Shown: positions 39,917 to 49,068, numbered from the stretch's first letter. The stretch is DNA of 64,000 nucleotides from Olsenella profusa DSM 13989 (GCF_030811115.1 NZ_JAUSQK010000001.1:2356001-2420000), one strand, 5' to 3'. Notes: generated by a model not told the origin, from the sequence alone. A program made the numbers and translations.

Positions 39917-40002
39917 CACCCAAAGTGCACACGCAACGCGTTTTCAGAAACCACATCCTGGGCAGACGCGCACGAAGATGCGTTGCGTGTGCACTTTGGG
40001 TG
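39917..40002 (-). repeat. Long palindrome (23-bp perfect arms) between metY and the Nudix gene
   Basis: The left arm runs 39917-39939 (CACCCAAAGTGCACACGCAA then CGC) and the right arm 39980-40002 is its exact complement; the spacer is 40 bases. On the metY-sense strand it starts 43 bases after the metY stop. No T-run follows, so it is not a simple terminator. It may be a REP-like or MITE element, or a structured RNA. No second copy of the arms was seen in the window. Confidence 0.6.
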
Positions 40003-40044
40003 CAGGACGCAAGGTAGCGGCCCCCGAAGGCGCGCAGGGACGTG

Positions 40045-41322
40045 CTACATCGCGGCAAGCGCCTGGTCGAGGTCGGCCACGATGTCCTCGGCACCCTCCA
40101 GGCCGCAGGAGAGGCGCACCATCGCGGGCCCGATGCCTGCCGCGCCAAGCTCTTCGTCCGTCATCTGGCGGTGCGTCGAACTTGCGGGGTGCAGGCAGCA
40201 GGTGTGCGAATCGGCCACATGCGTCTCGATGGTGCAGAGCCTGAGCGCGGCCATGAACCTCTCCGCCGCCGCGCGGCCACCCATCACGTCAAAGCTCACG
40301 ACGCCGCAGGAGCCGCGGGGCAGGTACTTCTGGGCGAGGGCATGGTAGCTGTCGCCGGGAAGCCCAGGATAGACGACGTGCGCCACCTTGGGATGGGTCG
40401 CGAGGAACTCGGCCGCGGCCATGCCATTGGCGCAGTGGCGCGGCATGCGCACGTCCATGCTCTCAAGGCCCAGGTTGAGCAGGTAGGCGTTCTGGGGGCT
40501 CTGGATGGAGCCGAAGTCGCGCATGAGCTGCGAGGTCGCCTTGGTGATGAAGGCCCCCTCCCGCCCAAACCTCTCGGCATAGACGATGCCGTGATAGGAC
40601 TCGTCCGGCGTGGTGAGACCCCGGAACCTGTCGGCGTGCGCCATCCAGTCGAACTTCCCCGAGTCCACGATGGCGCCGCCCACGGCCGCACCGTGGCCGT
40701 CCATGTACTTGGTGGTGGAATGCGTCACGATGTCGGTACCCCACTCGATGGGGCGGCAGTTGATGGGCGTGGGGAACGTGTTGTCCACGATGAGGGGCAC
40801 GCCATGGGCATGGGCGGCCTGGGCGAACCGCTCGATGTCGAGCACCGTGAGCGCGGGGTTGGCGATGGTCTCGCCAAAGACGCATGTGGTGGTGGGACGG
40901 AAGGCCGCGTCAAGCTCCCCGTCCGTGCAGTCCGGCGAGACGAACGTGGTCTCGATGCCCATCTTGCGCAGCGTGTGGGCCAACAGGTTGAACGTGCCGC
41001 CGTAGATGGTCGAGCTTGCCACCACGTGGCCACCGCACTCGGTGATGTTGAAAACCGCAAAGAAGTTGGCCGCCTGGCCCGAACTGGTGAGCATGGCCGC
41101 CGTGCCGCCCTCGAGCGCGGCAATCTTTGCCGCGACGGCATCGTTGGTGGGATTCTGCAGGCGCGTATAGAAGTAGCCCGGTGCCTCGAGGTCAAAGAGC
41201 CGGCCCATCTGCTCCGAGGTGTCGTACTTGAAGGTGGTCGACTGCACGATGGGCACCTGGCGGGGCTCCCCGTTATCAGGCGTGTAGCCAGCCTGAATGC
41301 AGCGTGTTGCAATGCTCGACAT
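40045..41322 (-). CDS. metY: O-acetylhomoserine sulfhydrylase (MetY type, PLP enzyme)
   Basis: A 425-residue Cys/Met-metabolism PLP enzyme. The PLP Lys is in 'DIVTHSTTKYMDGHGAAVGG', the ring-stacking region is 'ALEGGTAAMLTSSGQAANFF', the Asp in 'PLIVDNTFPTPINCRP', and the Arg-containing 'YFYTRLQNPTNDA' is typical. Length and the final 'MVRLSCGLEGAEDIVADLDQ' favour MetY over cystathionine lyases (~380-390). It makes homocysteine from O-acetylhomoserine and sulfide. GAGGAGG precedes the ATG. Stands alone with a long palindrome after it. Confidence 0.9.
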   Translation of the reverse strand: MSSIATRCIQAGYTPDNGEPRQVPIVQSTTFKYDTSEQMGRLFDLEAPGYFYTRLQNPTNDAVAAKIAALEGGTAAMLTSSGQAANFFAVFNITECGGHVVASSTIYGGTFNLLAHTLRKMGIETTFVSPDCTDGELDAAFRPTTTCVFGETIANPALTVLDIERFAQAAHAHGVPLIVDNTFPTPINCRPIEWGTDIVTHSTTKYMDGHGAAVGGAIVDSGKFDWMAHADRFRGLTTPDESYHGIVYAERFGREGAFITKATSQLMRDFGSIQSPQNAYLLNLGLESMDVRMPRHCANGMAAAEFLATHPKVAHVVYPGLPGDSYHALAQKYLPRGSCGVVSFDVMGGRAAAERFMAALRLCTIETHVADSHTCCLHPASSTHRQMTDEELGAAGIGPAMVRLSCGLEGAEDIVADLDQALAAM

Positions 41323-41534
41323 GATGCCTCCTCTACGTGGGCAATCACGAGCCCAGGGATACGGCGACGTGGACAGGATCCCATGGTACGCGTTCGGGAA
41401 CGCGCGGGAACGCCAAGGGAGACATTTTCGTGTTGATTGTCAACGGGATGACGGGTCACCTGGCCCGCCTGGGTATGGCTGTGAGACTTGTCACTCCCAC
41501 AGTCCCCTACGGACTCCTATCAGACGAGGAACCC

Positions 41535-42040
41535 ATGAACCACCGCTCCCAGACCACCGCTCCCAGCTTTGAGACACTGGGACTCTCTCAGGCCACGCAT
41601 GTCGCCGTCATTGGCCTGGGCCACGAGACGCCCTCCCCCGTGCAGGCCGCCGCCATCCCCCAGCTGCCCTTTGATGATGCCCTCGCCCACACGAGTCCTC
41701 CCGTGCGCGGCCCCGCACGCGTCAGGATCGCAACCCAAGGGTACGATCGCCGAGACCGTGGAGCAGCACGTGCCACCCGTCTCCGCACAGGCAAAGAACA
41801 GGCTGATGCCCGCCTCGCTCGAACAGGAGGGCACCAAGCGCGTCATCGTGCTCTGCCGCGGCAGGCACCGCGCCGACAGCCTCTGCCAGCGCCTGCACAA
41901 GGAGGGGTTTCCGCGCCCCCATCCATGGCAATCGCAGCGGCGCCGCCTATGGCCCCAACGCCAAGCCACGGGCATCCAAGCGCCGAAGAGCCGCCGTCAC
42001 CCCGGCGACCGCGGCAGCAGGAGGCGATAGGTCACGGTCG
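41535..42040 (+). pseudogene. DEAD-box RNA helicase, internally deleted and frameshifted
   Basis: An ATG at 41535 with GAGGAA upstream opens 'SFETLGLSQATHVAVIGLGH' and then 'ETPSPVQAAAIPQL', the Q-motif that begins DEAD-box helicases. The ATP-binding and DEAD motifs are missing. In the next frame 'ETVEQHVPPVSAQAKNRLMP' and 'GTKRVIVLCRGRHRADSLCQ' match the start of the C-terminal helicase domain, then a further shift gives 'IHGNRSGAAYG' and an Arg/Ala-rich tail. About 250 codons are deleted between the parts. Not functional. Confidence 0.75.
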
Positions 42041-42086
42041 CACGGCGCCTTTCGGCCCGCACTGTGGAGATGTGAAGATAATTGGG

Positions 42087-42146
42087 AAGGTACTTTGCGA
42101 TTATTTGCTAGGTACCTTGACATCCATCGTTCCGCGCTCGTATCCT
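42087..42146 (+). promoter_or_regulatory. Promoter and palindrome in front of the marR-ABC operon
   Basis: TTGACA (42117-42122), 18 bases, TATCCT (42141-42146) forms a good promoter 32 bases before the marR ATG. An inverted repeat AAGGTAC (42087-42093) and GTACCTT (42112-42118) overlaps the -35 box. MarR proteins bind such palindromes, so autoregulation is inferred. Confidence 0.55.
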
Positions 42147-42177
42147 GCCAACGGTTCATCAGGTACGAGTAGGGAGG

Positions 42178-42669
42178 ATGGGCCCCTTGACCAAGGAATC
42201 CCTCTCCAGGGAGTGGGGGCTGCTGGAGGGCACGCCCGAGAAGCGCGTGATGCGCAGCTTTGGCTTCTTCGGCCACTATCTGCACGTGCACGCAGGAGGC
42301 CGCAGCGGCAAGCAGCACATCCTCACGCAGCTGCTGCACTGTGGCGGGCACCTCACGCAGCGGGAGCTGCAGGACAGCTACTCCATCAGCTCGGCCGCCC
42401 TCTCGGAGGTGCTGGCAAAGCTGGAGGCGGAGGGGCTGGTGACGCGCACGCGCTCGGAGCAGGACCGCCGCCAGCTGGAGATCGCCCTCACCCCCACCGG
42501 ATCCACGGTCGCACGCGAGGAGACCGAGAGGCGCCTCGCCTTCGTGCGGGATTCCCTCGGCGCCCTCACCCCACCAGAACGCGAACAGCTCGCCAGCCTC
42601 CTCGAGAGGGTCGAGCAGAGCTGGCAGAAGAAGGAATACGACAGAAGGGAGACACCCTGTGAGCACTAG
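42178..42669 (+). CDS. MarR-family regulator of the adjacent ABC exporter
   Basis: A ~160-residue winged-helix protein. The recognition part is 'HLTQRELQDSYSISSAALSE' and 'VLAKLEAEGLVTRTRSEQDR', then the wing 'RRQLEIALTPTGSTVAREET', all standard MarR. The ATG at 42178 directly abuts GGGAGG, too close to be ideal; TTG at 42187 (three codons later, 'MTKESL') is better spaced and may be the true start. Its 3' end overlaps the first ABC gene's GTG start. It probably represses the operon until a toxic ligand binds. Confidence 0.88.
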   Translation: MGPLTKESLSREWGLLEGTPEKRVMRSFGFFGHYLHVHAGGRSGKQHILTQLLHCGGHLTQRELQDSYSISSAALSEVLAKLEAEGLVTRTRSEQDRRQLEIALTPTGSTVAREETERRLAFVRDSLGALTPPEREQLASLLERVEQSWQKKEYDRRETPCEH

Positions 42670-44563
42670 GAATGCAGACACCACCGCAGCGGCACGGGGC
42701 TCACAGACGGAGAGTGACCCCTCCGCCGAGCAGCTCAGCTACGGAAGCATTCTCTCCACGCTCGCCAAGAGCATCCGCGAGTTCCGCAGGGACTCTATCA
42801 TCACACCCATCCTCGTGATCGGCGAGGTCGCCATCGAGTGCATCATCCCGTTCATCACGGCGCAGCTCATCGATGCGCTGCAGCAGGGAGCGGACATGGC
42901 AACCATTGGCCACTACAGCCTCATCCTGGTTGCCCTGGCCGTCATCTCGCTCGCCTGCGGCGCAAGCGCGGGCGTCACCTGCTCCATTGCGGCCACGGGA
43001 TTCGCGCGCAACCTCCGCCACGACCTCTTCGCGACCATCCAGCGCTTCTCGTTCTCCAACATCGACCGCTTCTCCACGAGCTCGCTCGTGACGCGTCTCA
43101 CCACCGACACCACGAACGTGCAGCTCGCATACATGATGATCATCCGCACCGCCATCCGCGCCCCGCTCATGATCGTCTTCGCCATCGTGATGGCCTTCAT
43201 CACGGGCGGCAGCATGGCCGTGGTGTACGTGATCATCTCCGTGCTGCTGAGCGCCGCCATCTTTGGCATCGCCATCAAGGTCATGCCCATGTTCCGCCGC
43301 ATCTTCCACAAGTACGACGTCCTCAACGACTCCGTCGAGGAGAACGTCAGCGGCATCCGCGTGGTCAAGTCCTTCGTGCGCAGCGGCTATGAGAAGCAGA
43401 AGTTCAACGCGGCCTCCGAGGGCCTCTACCATGACTTCGTGCATGTCGAGCGCATCCTCGCCCTCGGCATGCCCCTCATGACGCTCGCCATCGACGTCGT
43501 GTACACCTTCGTGCTGTTCTTTGGCTCGCGCGCCACCATCCAGAGCTATGGCACCACCATGAACGTCGGTCAGATGTCCGCCCTCATCACCTATGGCTTC
43601 TCGATGCTCATGAGCCTCATGATGTTCTCGATGATCTTCGTCATCGTGACCATGTCCGAGGAGAGCGCACGCCGCCTCTGCGCCGTGCTCATCGAGAAGC
43701 CCGACCTCACGAGCCCCGCGAACCCCCGCCACACCGTGGTGGACGGCTCCATCGACTTCGACCACGTGAGCTTCGAGTACTCCCGTCACGCCGAGCGCAT
43801 GGCACTGCGTGACATCGACCTGCACATCAAGAGCGGCGAGGTCATCGGCATCATTGGCGGCACCGGCTCCTCCAAGTCGACGCTCATCCAGCTCATCAGC
43901 CGCCTCTACGACGTCACCACGGGCTCCGTCAAGGTGAGTGGGGTGGACGTGCGCGAATACGACCTCGACACCCTGCGCAACCAGGTGGCCGTCGTCCTGC
44001 AGCGCAACGTCCTCTTCTCGGGCACCATCAAGGACAACCTGCGCTGGGGCGACGAGAACGCCACGGACGAGGAGATCGTCGAGGCCTGCAAGCTCGCCCA
44101 GGCGGACGAGTTCATCCAGCTCATGCCCCAGAAGTACGACACCTACATCGAGCAGGGCGGCACGAACGTCTCCGGCGGCCAGAAGCAGCGCCTGTGCATC
44201 GCACGCGCCCTGCTCAAGAAGCCCAAGGTCCTGATTCTGGATGACTCCACGAGTGCCGTGGACACCAAGACCGACAAGCTCATCCGCCAGGGCTTCAGGA
44301 ACTTCATTCCCGAGACCACCAAGATAATCATCGCGCAGCGCACGAGTTCCGTCGAGGACGCCGACCGCATCGTGGTCATGGACAATGGCCAGATCAGCGC
44401 CATCGGAACGCACGACGAGCTGCTGCGCACGAGCGACATCTACCGCGAGACCTACACCTCCCAGAACAAGCAGTCCCACGATCAGAAGATGGGCTCCATG
44501 GAGGACGCCGATGTCGCAGGCGATGCAACCGGCACGAGGAAGGAGGTCGGGGCACATGAGTAG
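42659..44563 (+). CDS. Multidrug-type ABC exporter, half-transporter A
   Basis: A 634-residue type IV exporter half: membrane domain with six helices (~45-340), ATPase domain (~370-600). Walker A 'IIGGTGSSKSTLIQLISRLY', signature 'NVSGGQKQRLCIARALLKKP', Walker B 'VLILDDSTSAVDTKTD'. The catalytic Glu after Walker B is Asp (L-D-D), so this half likely forms the degenerate site of a heterodimer. The start is GTG at 42659 inside the marR end, with GGGAG upstream. MarR-ABC-ABC operons are typical drug or peptide exporters. Confidence 0.92.
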   Translation: MSTRNADTTAAARGSQTESDPSAEQLSYGSILSTLAKSIREFRRDSIITPILVIGEVAIECIIPFITAQLIDALQQGADMATIGHYSLILVALAVISLACGASAGVTCSIAATGFARNLRHDLFATIQRFSFSNIDRFSTSSLVTRLTTDTTNVQLAYMMIIRTAIRAPLMIVFAIVMAFITGGSMAVVYVIISVLLSAAIFGIAIKVMPMFRRIFHKYDVLNDSVEENVSGIRVVKSFVRSGYEKQKFNAASEGLYHDFVHVERILALGMPLMTLAIDVVYTFVLFFGSRATIQSYGTTMNVGQMSALITYGFSMLMSLMMFSMIFVIVTMSEESARRLCAVLIEKPDLTSPANPRHTVVDGSIDFDHVSFEYSRHAERMALRDIDLHIKSGEVIGIIGGTGSSKSTLIQLISRLYDVTTGSVKVSGVDVREYDLDTLRNQVAVVLQRNVLFSGTIKDNLRWGDENATDEEIVEACKLAQADEFIQLMPQKYDTYIEQGGTNVSGGQKQRLCIARALLKKPKVLILDDSTSAVDTKTDKLIRQGFRNFIPETTKIIIAQRTSSVEDADRIVVMDNGQISAIGTHDELLRTSDIYRETYTSQNKQSHDQKMGSMEDADVAGDATGTRKEVGAHE

Positions 44564-46532
44564 CGAGACCAAAAGGGACCAGCAGGCAACAGGATCCCAG
44601 GACGTCCGACACGAGGGTGCGTCCGGTGGCCGTGGCCGCGCCGCACGCAATCCCGGCATCGTGTTCAAGCGCACCATCGGTCTCATCTTCACGTACTACC
44701 CCGTGCGCACCACCATCATGATCGTCTGCATCCTTGCGGCAGCCATCCTCACCTCGCTGCCCTCCGTGTTCATGCAGCAGGTGCTGGACGTCGTTGGGGA
44801 GCACTTCTCCACTGGCAACTGGGACGCCGCCGCCCAGCAGATCGTCCCCATCATCCTCACGCTCATCGGCACGTACGTCATCGCCATCGCGGCACAGGCC
44901 ACCCAGACGCAGCTTGCCGCCATCGTGACGCAGGGCACCCTCATGAAGGTTCGCAACCAGATGTTCGACCACATGGAAGACCTGCCCATCCGCTACTTCG
45001 ACAGCACGAAGCACGGCGACATCATGTCGCACTACACCAATGACGTGGACACACTGCGCCAGCTCATCGGGCAGGCGCTGCCCAACCTGCTCACCATGAT
45101 GTTGCAGATGGCCTCCACGCTCTTCATCATGCTGTGGTATTCCGTCCCCCTGTCCATCGTGGTGCTGCTGGTCGTCGCCCTCATGACCTGGCTCGTGCGC
45201 TTCATGGGCGGCCGCTCGGCACGCTTCTTCCTCAAGCAGCAGGTGGAGCTCGCCAACACCGAGGGCTTTGCAGAGGAGTCCATGAACGGCCAGAAGGTCG
45301 TCAAGGTCTTCACGCACGAACGCGAGATGCAGGAGGACTTCGACAGGGTCAACGAGAAGCTCTTCCAGGCGGCCAAGAACGCCAACATCTATGGCAACAC
45401 CCTCGGTCCCGTCCTCATGAACCTGGGCAACCTCGCCTATGTGCTGGTGGCGCTTTCCGGTGGCCTGTTCCTCACGACGGGCTTCCCCAACCCCTCCATC
45501 AGCGGTGGCGCGCTCACGATCGCCATCGTGGTGCCGTTCCTCAACCTCACGAAGCGCTTCGCCGGCTCCATCGGCCAGGTCTCCCAGCAAATCAACTTCG
45601 TGGTCATGGGCCTCGCGGGTGCCGAACGCATCTTCGACCTCCTGGACGAGGAGCCTGAGACCGACGATGGCTACGTGACCCTGGTCCGCACCAAGCGCGA
45701 TGCCACATCGGGCAGGCTCATCGAGACGTCCGGGCACACGGGCACCTGGGCATGGCGGCACCCTCATCAGGAGAGGGGCTTCACCAACTACGTGCCGCTC
45801 CAAGGTGAGGTCGTCCTCGACCACGTGGACTTCGGCTACAGCCCCGACCATATCGTGCTGCACAACATCTCGCTGTATGCCCTCCCCGGGCAGAAGGTGG
45901 CCTTCGTGGGCGCGACGGGTGCCGGCAAGACGACGATCACCAACCTCATCAACCGCTTCTATGACATCGACGACGGCAAGATCCGCTACGACGGCATCAA
46001 CATCAACAAGATCAGGAAGGATGACCTGCGTCACTCCCTCGGTATCGTGCTGCAGGACGTGAACCTCTTCACAGGCACCGTCATGGACAACATCCGCTAC
46101 GGGCGTCTCGAGGCCACGGATGACGAATGCATTGCGGCTGCCAAGCTCGCCGGTGCCGACTCGTTCATCGAGCGCCTTCCCGAGGGTTACGAGACGATGC
46201 TCACGGACAATGCGGCGCAGCTCTCGCAGGGCCAGCGCCAGCTGCTCTCCATCGCCCGCGCAGCCGTGGCCGACCCGCCCGTCATGATCATGGACGAGGC
46301 GACGTCCTCCATCGACACCCGCACCGAGCAGATTGTCCAGCGCGGTATGGATGCGCTGATGAAGGGGCGCACGACGTTCGTGATCGCGCACCGCCTCTCC
46401 ACCGTGCGCAACTCAGACGTCATCATCGTGCTGGACCATGGTCGCATCATCGAGCGTGGGGCGCACGATGACCTCATCGCCCAGAGGGGCACGTACTACC
46501 AGCTCTACACCGGAGCGTTCGAACTGGAGTAG
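44556..46532 (+). CDS. Multidrug-type ABC exporter, half-transporter B
   Basis: A 658-residue partner of the preceding half. The first ~30 residues are soluble, six helices follow (~40-330), and the ATPase domain has 'AFVGATGAGKTTITNLINRF', 'AAQLSQGQRQLLSIARAAVA' and 'VMIMDEATSSIDTRTE', with the catalytic Glu intact. An insertion of about 50 residues (~385-435) sits before the ATPase core. The ATG overlaps the previous stop by eight bases and follows AGGAGGT. Confidence 0.92.
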   Translation: MSSETKRDQQATGSQDVRHEGASGGRGRAARNPGIVFKRTIGLIFTYYPVRTTIMIVCILAAAILTSLPSVFMQQVLDVVGEHFSTGNWDAAAQQIVPIILTLIGTYVIAIAAQATQTQLAAIVTQGTLMKVRNQMFDHMEDLPIRYFDSTKHGDIMSHYTNDVDTLRQLIGQALPNLLTMMLQMASTLFIMLWYSVPLSIVVLLVVALMTWLVRFMGGRSARFFLKQQVELANTEGFAEESMNGQKVVKVFTHEREMQEDFDRVNEKLFQAAKNANIYGNTLGPVLMNLGNLAYVLVALSGGLFLTTGFPNPSISGGALTIAIVVPFLNLTKRFAGSIGQVSQQINFVVMGLAGAERIFDLLDEEPETDDGYVTLVRTKRDATSGRLIETSGHTGTWAWRHPHQERGFTNYVPLQGEVVLDHVDFGYSPDHIVLHNISLYALPGQKVAFVGATGAGKTTITNLINRFYDIDDGKIRYDGININKIRKDDLRHSLGIVLQDVNLFTGTVMDNIRYGRLEATDDECIAAAKLAGADSFIERLPEGYETMLTDNAAQLSQGQRQLLSIARAAVADPPVMIMDEATSSIDTRTEQIVQRGMDALMKGRTTFVIAHRLSTVRNSDVIIVLDHGRIIERGAHDDLIAQRGTYYQLYTGAFELE

Positions 46533-46558
46533 GAGCTGCTCGCACATCCGCCAGCACA

Positions 46559-46608
46559 GGGGGGTCATGAGCCGCACGTGACTCACGACCCCCTACTATT
46601 CCTTTTTT
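46559..46608 (+). terminator. Terminator of the marR-ABC-ABC operon
   Basis: GGGGGTCATGAG pairs with CTCACGACCCCC (one A-C mismatch) around a ten-base loop, then TTTTTT at 46603-46608. The T-run lies about nine bases after the stem, slightly far for a classical terminator. Confidence 0.6.
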
Positions 46609-46614
46609 CTGCAT

Positions 46615-46920
46615 ACAAGGGGGAGCTCAGCCAGAACGGCGTCGTCAACGTCATCTCCCATGTGCGTGGCACCATCGGCAGGCCCGCTCGAGCGATGCGG
46701 GTTCCGGCAGCTCGCAGTTCTTCATCATGCAGGCGGACAACATGTCGCTCGATGGTCACTATGCGGCGCTTGGCAGGGTCAGCAAAGGGTATGGACGCGG
46801 TGGATGCCGTCGCCCGGGACACGCCCGTCCAGGATGGCAGTGGCACGGCAGCGCCCGGCGACCAGTCTCGGATCACATCCGTCACGACGGTGGACCGAGC
46901 GTCCGAGGTCGGCCCACGCT
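46615..46920 (+). pseudogene. Cyclophilin-type peptidyl-prolyl isomerase, fragmentary pseudogene
   Basis: Joined across frames the sequence reads 'KGELSQNGVVNVISHVRGTI', then 'ARSSDAGSGSSQFFIMQADN', 'MSLDGHYAALGRVSKG' and 'MDAVDAVARDTPVQDGSGTA', the C-terminal two thirds of a cyclophilin with the conserved S-Q-F-F-I core. A base is missing near 46680 and one is extra near 46785. The N-terminus, with the active-site Arg, is gone. Not functional. It ends one base into the convergent UbiB-like gene. Confidence 0.75.
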
Positions 46921-48607
46921 AGCGCCTCCGATGACGCTGCTCGTTCATGATCTGGCTGATGATCCAGAGTCCCAGCACCAACGCCACGATGTAGCCGATG
47001 ATGCCGATGACGGGAATGCCGAACACGATGGGCTGCACGCGCGCGTAGTACAGGATCGACGAACCGATGAACAAGCCCGCGATCACGATGCCCATCGTGA
47101 GGCGATCGGCAGCATGCGCAATGTCGCTCATGGGATCCTCGGTACCGGGCAGGTCGAGGTTCATGCGCAGCTGGCCCCTCGTAAGCATGTGCATGGCGAG
47201 CGAGGCATCGCCGGCGGCACCTATCAGGCTCTTGCTCGCCCGCATCGAGCTGCGTGCGAGCTCCCCCATCTCGTCCCTGAGGGAATCTAGGGGGTCGAAG
47301 TGATTCCTGATGTGCCGGCGGATGATGTCGACCATTGACACGTTGGGCAAGAACAGGTCGGCCACACCCTCGAGCGTCACGAGTGAGCGGGCCAACATGG
47401 TCACGGTCCCCGGCAGCTCCACACCATCATGGCGCGCCATCTGGATGAGCGCATTGAGGAAGGCACCCAGATCCAGCTCGGAGAGGTCCGCCATGCCATA
47501 GGAGCCGATGATCTGGTCGAGATCCTGGAGCAGCTGCGGATGGTCCACGCCGCTCACGTCACTGACGGCGAAGCGCAGGAGGCCATCCTTCAGGGCTGCG
47601 GAGTCATGCTCCGCAACGGCGAGCACCATGTCCCTGATGGCCCCCCTGTCGTGGGCGGAGAGCCTGCCCATAAGCCCGAGGTCGAGATAGACGATCTTCC
47701 CCTCCTGCACCACGAGGTTGCCTGGATGCGGGTCGGCATGGAAGAAGCCGTCATCAAGCAGCTGCTGCGTGTAGTTGTCAACCAGCTTCGTGCCGATCTC
47801 CTCGAGGTCGTAGCCAGCCTCCCTGAGCTCGTCCAGCTGACCGATGGGGATGCCATCCACATAGTCCATGACCACCACGTGCTCGGTGCAGAGCCGCGGA
47901 TAGGGCTTGGGGCAGTCCACGAAACGGCAGGATGCGTTGTTGCGCTTGAACTCCTCGAGGCTGCGCGCCTCCACCAGGAAGTCAGTCTCCTCGCAGAACG
48001 ACTGCCAGAGCTCATCCACCACGCTCTTGAGGTCAAGGAACTGGTCGCTGCCCATCATGCCCGAGGCATGCTTGGCCAGCGAGCGCATGATGGATATGTC
48101 CTGCGCCATGATCTCCTGCACGTGCGGTCGTTGCACCTTGATGGCCACGAGCTCACCCGTGACAAGGCGCGCCTTATGCACCTGCGCCACCGACGCCGAT
48201 CCCAATGGCACGTCGTCGATGGCGTCGAAGATGTCCTCGATCGGCGTCTCGTACTCCGCGCGCAGCGTGGCCAAAAGCAGGTCGCGATCCATGGGCTCAA
48301 CGTTGGTGCGCAGCTTGGCCAGCTCGTTGCAGAAGCTCTCGGGCAGAATCTCGGAGCGCATGGAGAGGATCTGTCCAGCCTTCACGAAGGTGGGGCCAAG
48401 CTCCTCGAGCAGCCGACGGAGCATGATGGGGGTGATGCCATGCAGGATGTCGTAATGGCGCGCGATGGAGAGTATCTCCCTCAGGCGGGCCACCTTCGTG
48501 GCACGCGTGATGCCATAGCGCTCCTGAGCCGATCGACCCCCCAACAGGCCAATCGTCTCGTAGAGGTCGCCCCCTGTGGCTGGCTCTTCCTCGGCGGGCG
48601 TGGCCAC
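46919..48607 (-). CDS. ABC1/UbiB-family atypical kinase
   Basis: A 562-residue protein. The family's Lys-Ala-Gly-Gln motif is in 'LGPTFVKAGQILSMRSEILP' (~90-110); kinase-like motifs follow: 'PLGSASVAQVHKARLVTGEL' with 'VAIKVQRP', and the catalytic loop 'GFFHADPHPGNLVV' plus 'IVYLDLGLMGRLS'. Two membrane helices close the protein (~505-550). UbiB proteins act in isoprenoid-quinone or lipid metabolism; here the target is unknown. The start is GTG at 48607, six bases after the stop of the phasin-like gene. Confidence 0.9.
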   Translation of the reverse strand: MATPAEEEPATGGDLYETIGLLGGRSAQERYGITRATKVARLREILSIARHYDILHGITPIMLRRLLEELGPTFVKAGQILSMRSEILPESFCNELAKLRTNVEPMDRDLLLATLRAEYETPIEDIFDAIDDVPLGSASVAQVHKARLVTGELVAIKVQRPHVQEIMAQDISIMRSLAKHASGMMGSDQFLDLKSVVDELWQSFCEETDFLVEARSLEEFKRNNASCRFVDCPKPYPRLCTEHVVVMDYVDGIPIGQLDELREAGYDLEEIGTKLVDNYTQQLLDDGFFHADPHPGNLVVQEGKIVYLDLGLMGRLSAHDRGAIRDMVLAVAEHDSAALKDGLLRFAVSDVSGVDHPQLLQDLDQIIGSYGMADLSELDLGAFLNALIQMARHDGVELPGTVTMLARSLVTLEGVADLFLPNVSMVDIIRRHIRNHFDPLDSLRDEMGELARSSMRASKSLIGAAGDASLAMHMLTRGQLRMNLDLPGTEDPMSDIAHAADRLTMGIVIAGLFIGSSILYYARVQPIVFGIPVIGIIGYIVALVLGLWIISQIMNEQRHRRR

Positions 48608-48613
48608 GGGATC

Positions 48614-48964
48614 CTAGTCCTGCGTCTCGGTGCTGGCAGACCCATCCTCGACGGGGACTTTGGTGGGGGCGGCGTCGATGCCGTCCGCGATGCTCTGCGC
48701 GTGGGCGAGCCAGGCGGCGCGCTCTTCGGCCGTCATGCTCCTGAGCTTGGCCCTCAGGAGGGCGTCGGACGCATCGGAGCTGGCCTTGCTGGCATGATGC
48801 CTGAGCTCCTCGTTGAGCGCCTTGCCCTCCTCAACGGTGAGCTCGCCCTTCTTGACGAGGTCATTCACAAGCTGCTGGGACTTCTCTGCGCTCAGGGCGA
48901 CGGCGCCGACACCGGCCAGGAAGATCTTGCGCACACCCTCGCCCAGATCGTCAAAGGCACTCAT
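48614..48964 (-). CDS. Phasin-like / PhaF-type coiled-coil protein
   Basis: A 116-residue helical protein. Its opening 'LGEGVRKIFLAGVGAVALSA' and 'VNDLVKKGELTVEEGKALNE' match the small phasin-like (polyhydroxyalkanoate granule-associated) family often found beside UbiB-like kinases in Gram-positives. The tail is acidic. No polymer-synthesis gene is near, so a granule role is doubtful; a membrane-associated partner of the kinase is more plausible. Start at 48964 with GAGGAG upstream. Confidence 0.7.
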   Translation of the reverse strand: MSAFDDLGEGVRKIFLAGVGAVALSAEKSQQLVNDLVKKGELTVEEGKALNEELRHHASKASSDASDALLRAKLRSMTAEERAAWLAHAQSIADGIDAAPTKVPVEDGSASTETQD

Positions 48965-49068
48965 GAAAACTCCTCTCGTAGACGCAGGCACCACATGCCC
49001 GCGGTATGGCAACAGTGTACCCCTGGGATGGCCCTCGTTGCGTTGCGGGGCGCATCACGCCAGGAACG

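Noticed and set aside
41337-42662. Open frame of 441 codons on the plus strand
   Set aside because: Only its part from 41535 to about 41680 has meaning (the helicase Q-motif); the rest is out of frame with the helicase remnant and with marR.
42701-46391. Two open frames of ~660 codons on the minus strand (42701-44692 and 44394-46391)
   Set aside because: Both are antisense to the two well-supported ABC exporter genes and translate into His/Asp/Val-rich nonsense.
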